Positions 23,671-23,795 of a stretch of DNA of 23,795 nucleotides are shown piece after piece (position 1 is the stretch's first letter; the number at the start of each line of letters is the position of its first letter). Made by a program: the position numbers and the translations under genes. The notes below the pieces were generated by a model. It saw nothing but the letters and a program-made list of their open reading frames with translations, had not been told where the DNA came from and made no database searches. Source of the stretch: Bacteroidia bacterium (GTDB taxonomy: Bacteria > Bacteroidota > Bacteroidia > UKL13-3); contig JAKRSG010000106.1 of NCBI GenBank assembly GCA_022402405.1, forward strand, positions 1 through 23,795, given 5' to 3'.

Positions 23671-23795
23671 TTAAGTTGATTCTGGTAACGTTTCAGGTTC
23701 GTCGTATGATTCGGCAGTTGAAAGCATGGTCATAGAAATATACATTAATGCTCCAAGAGGAGCCTGACCAAACACTGGGTTACCGAAACTAGCGG
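23671..23795 (-). CDS. C-terminal end of an unidentified, probably membrane protein (partial)
   Basis: An open minus-strand frame enters from the right edge and stops at 23671-23673. Only 40 residues are visible. They begin ASFGNPVFGQAPLGALMYIS, whose hydrophobic part suggests a last membrane helix (about 12-24), and continue as an acidic tail, AESYDEPETLPEST. It is 8 bp upstream of the WbbL-like gene and in the same direction, so it should belong to the operon. A polymerase or ligase of the Wzy/WaaL type would fit the position and the short hydrophobic end, but the fragment is too short to assign. Confidence 0.6.
   Translation of the reverse strand, partial: ASFGNPVFGQAPLGALMYISMTMLSTAESYDEPETLPEST

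Noticed and set aside
1..23795. CRISPR array, insertion sequence, prophage, toxin-antitoxin or defence island
   Set aside because: No regularly spaced repeats, transposase or integrase motifs, terminal inverted repeats or defence-type domains were seen on either strand.

Overview
The window is AT-rich chromosomal DNA from a member of the Bacteroidota. The signs are candidate promoters with the phylum's -7 consensus TAnnTTTG (for example upstream of fur, pdxJ, pdxH and the tRNA), no clear Shine-Dalgarno sequences, a rel/fur/purA gene order, a fused-type isobutyryl-CoA mutase, a plant-type acyl-ACP desaturase and a TPR-hybrid histidine kinase. I cannot place it below phylum from the sequence alone. 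No plasmid, phage, insertion sequence or CRISPR array is visible, and no stretch over about 300 bases is left without a gene or RNA.

Layout, left to right. 1-1410: the C-terminal part of an IcmF-like mutase, cut by the window edge. 1525-4050 (-): an orphan hybrid sensor kinase, convergent with icmF and divergent from pdxJ (4120-4836, +). A strong bidirectional terminator separates pdxJ from the leftward block purA (4867-6135), fur (6137-6640) and rel/spoT (6784-9000). fur and purA lie 1 bp apart behind a good promoter. 9223-9304: tRNA-Leu(UAG) with its own promoter and a terminator, followed at once by tig (trigger factor, 9391-10800, +). A bidirectional terminator separates tig from an acyl-ACP desaturase (10879-11865, -). 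Next come a short TatD-like nuclease (11932-12591, +, GTG start) tail-to-tail with a YqgE/AlgH protein (12588-13163, -), then pdxH (13272-13922, +) and a WecA/TagO-type initiating sugar-phosphate transferase (13995-15110, +). A leftward pair, rdgB (15149-15724) and an unassigned small protein (15729-16208), is head-to-head with ilvE (16214-17278, +), with only 5 bp between start codons.

17275-23795 is a tightly packed leftward operon for a surface polysaccharide: the end of a probable membrane protein, a WbbL-like GT2, two tandem paralogous membrane GT2s, a GT4, a class I methyltransferase and a further membrane GT2. Its promoter lies beyond the right edge.

Functional links: pdxJ and pdxH are two steps of DXP-dependent PLP synthesis, and IlvE uses PLP. 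Rel makes (p)ppGpp, which in other bacteria inhibits PurA. The WecA-like enzyme could start the lipid-linked glycan that the glycosyltransferases extend. Most of the window is well-understood housekeeping DNA. The parts least explained are the small protein beside ilvE, the tandem GT2 pair and their operon, the palindrome between rel and fur, and the His-rich tail of trigger factor. I did not find a clearly new defence or mobile system.
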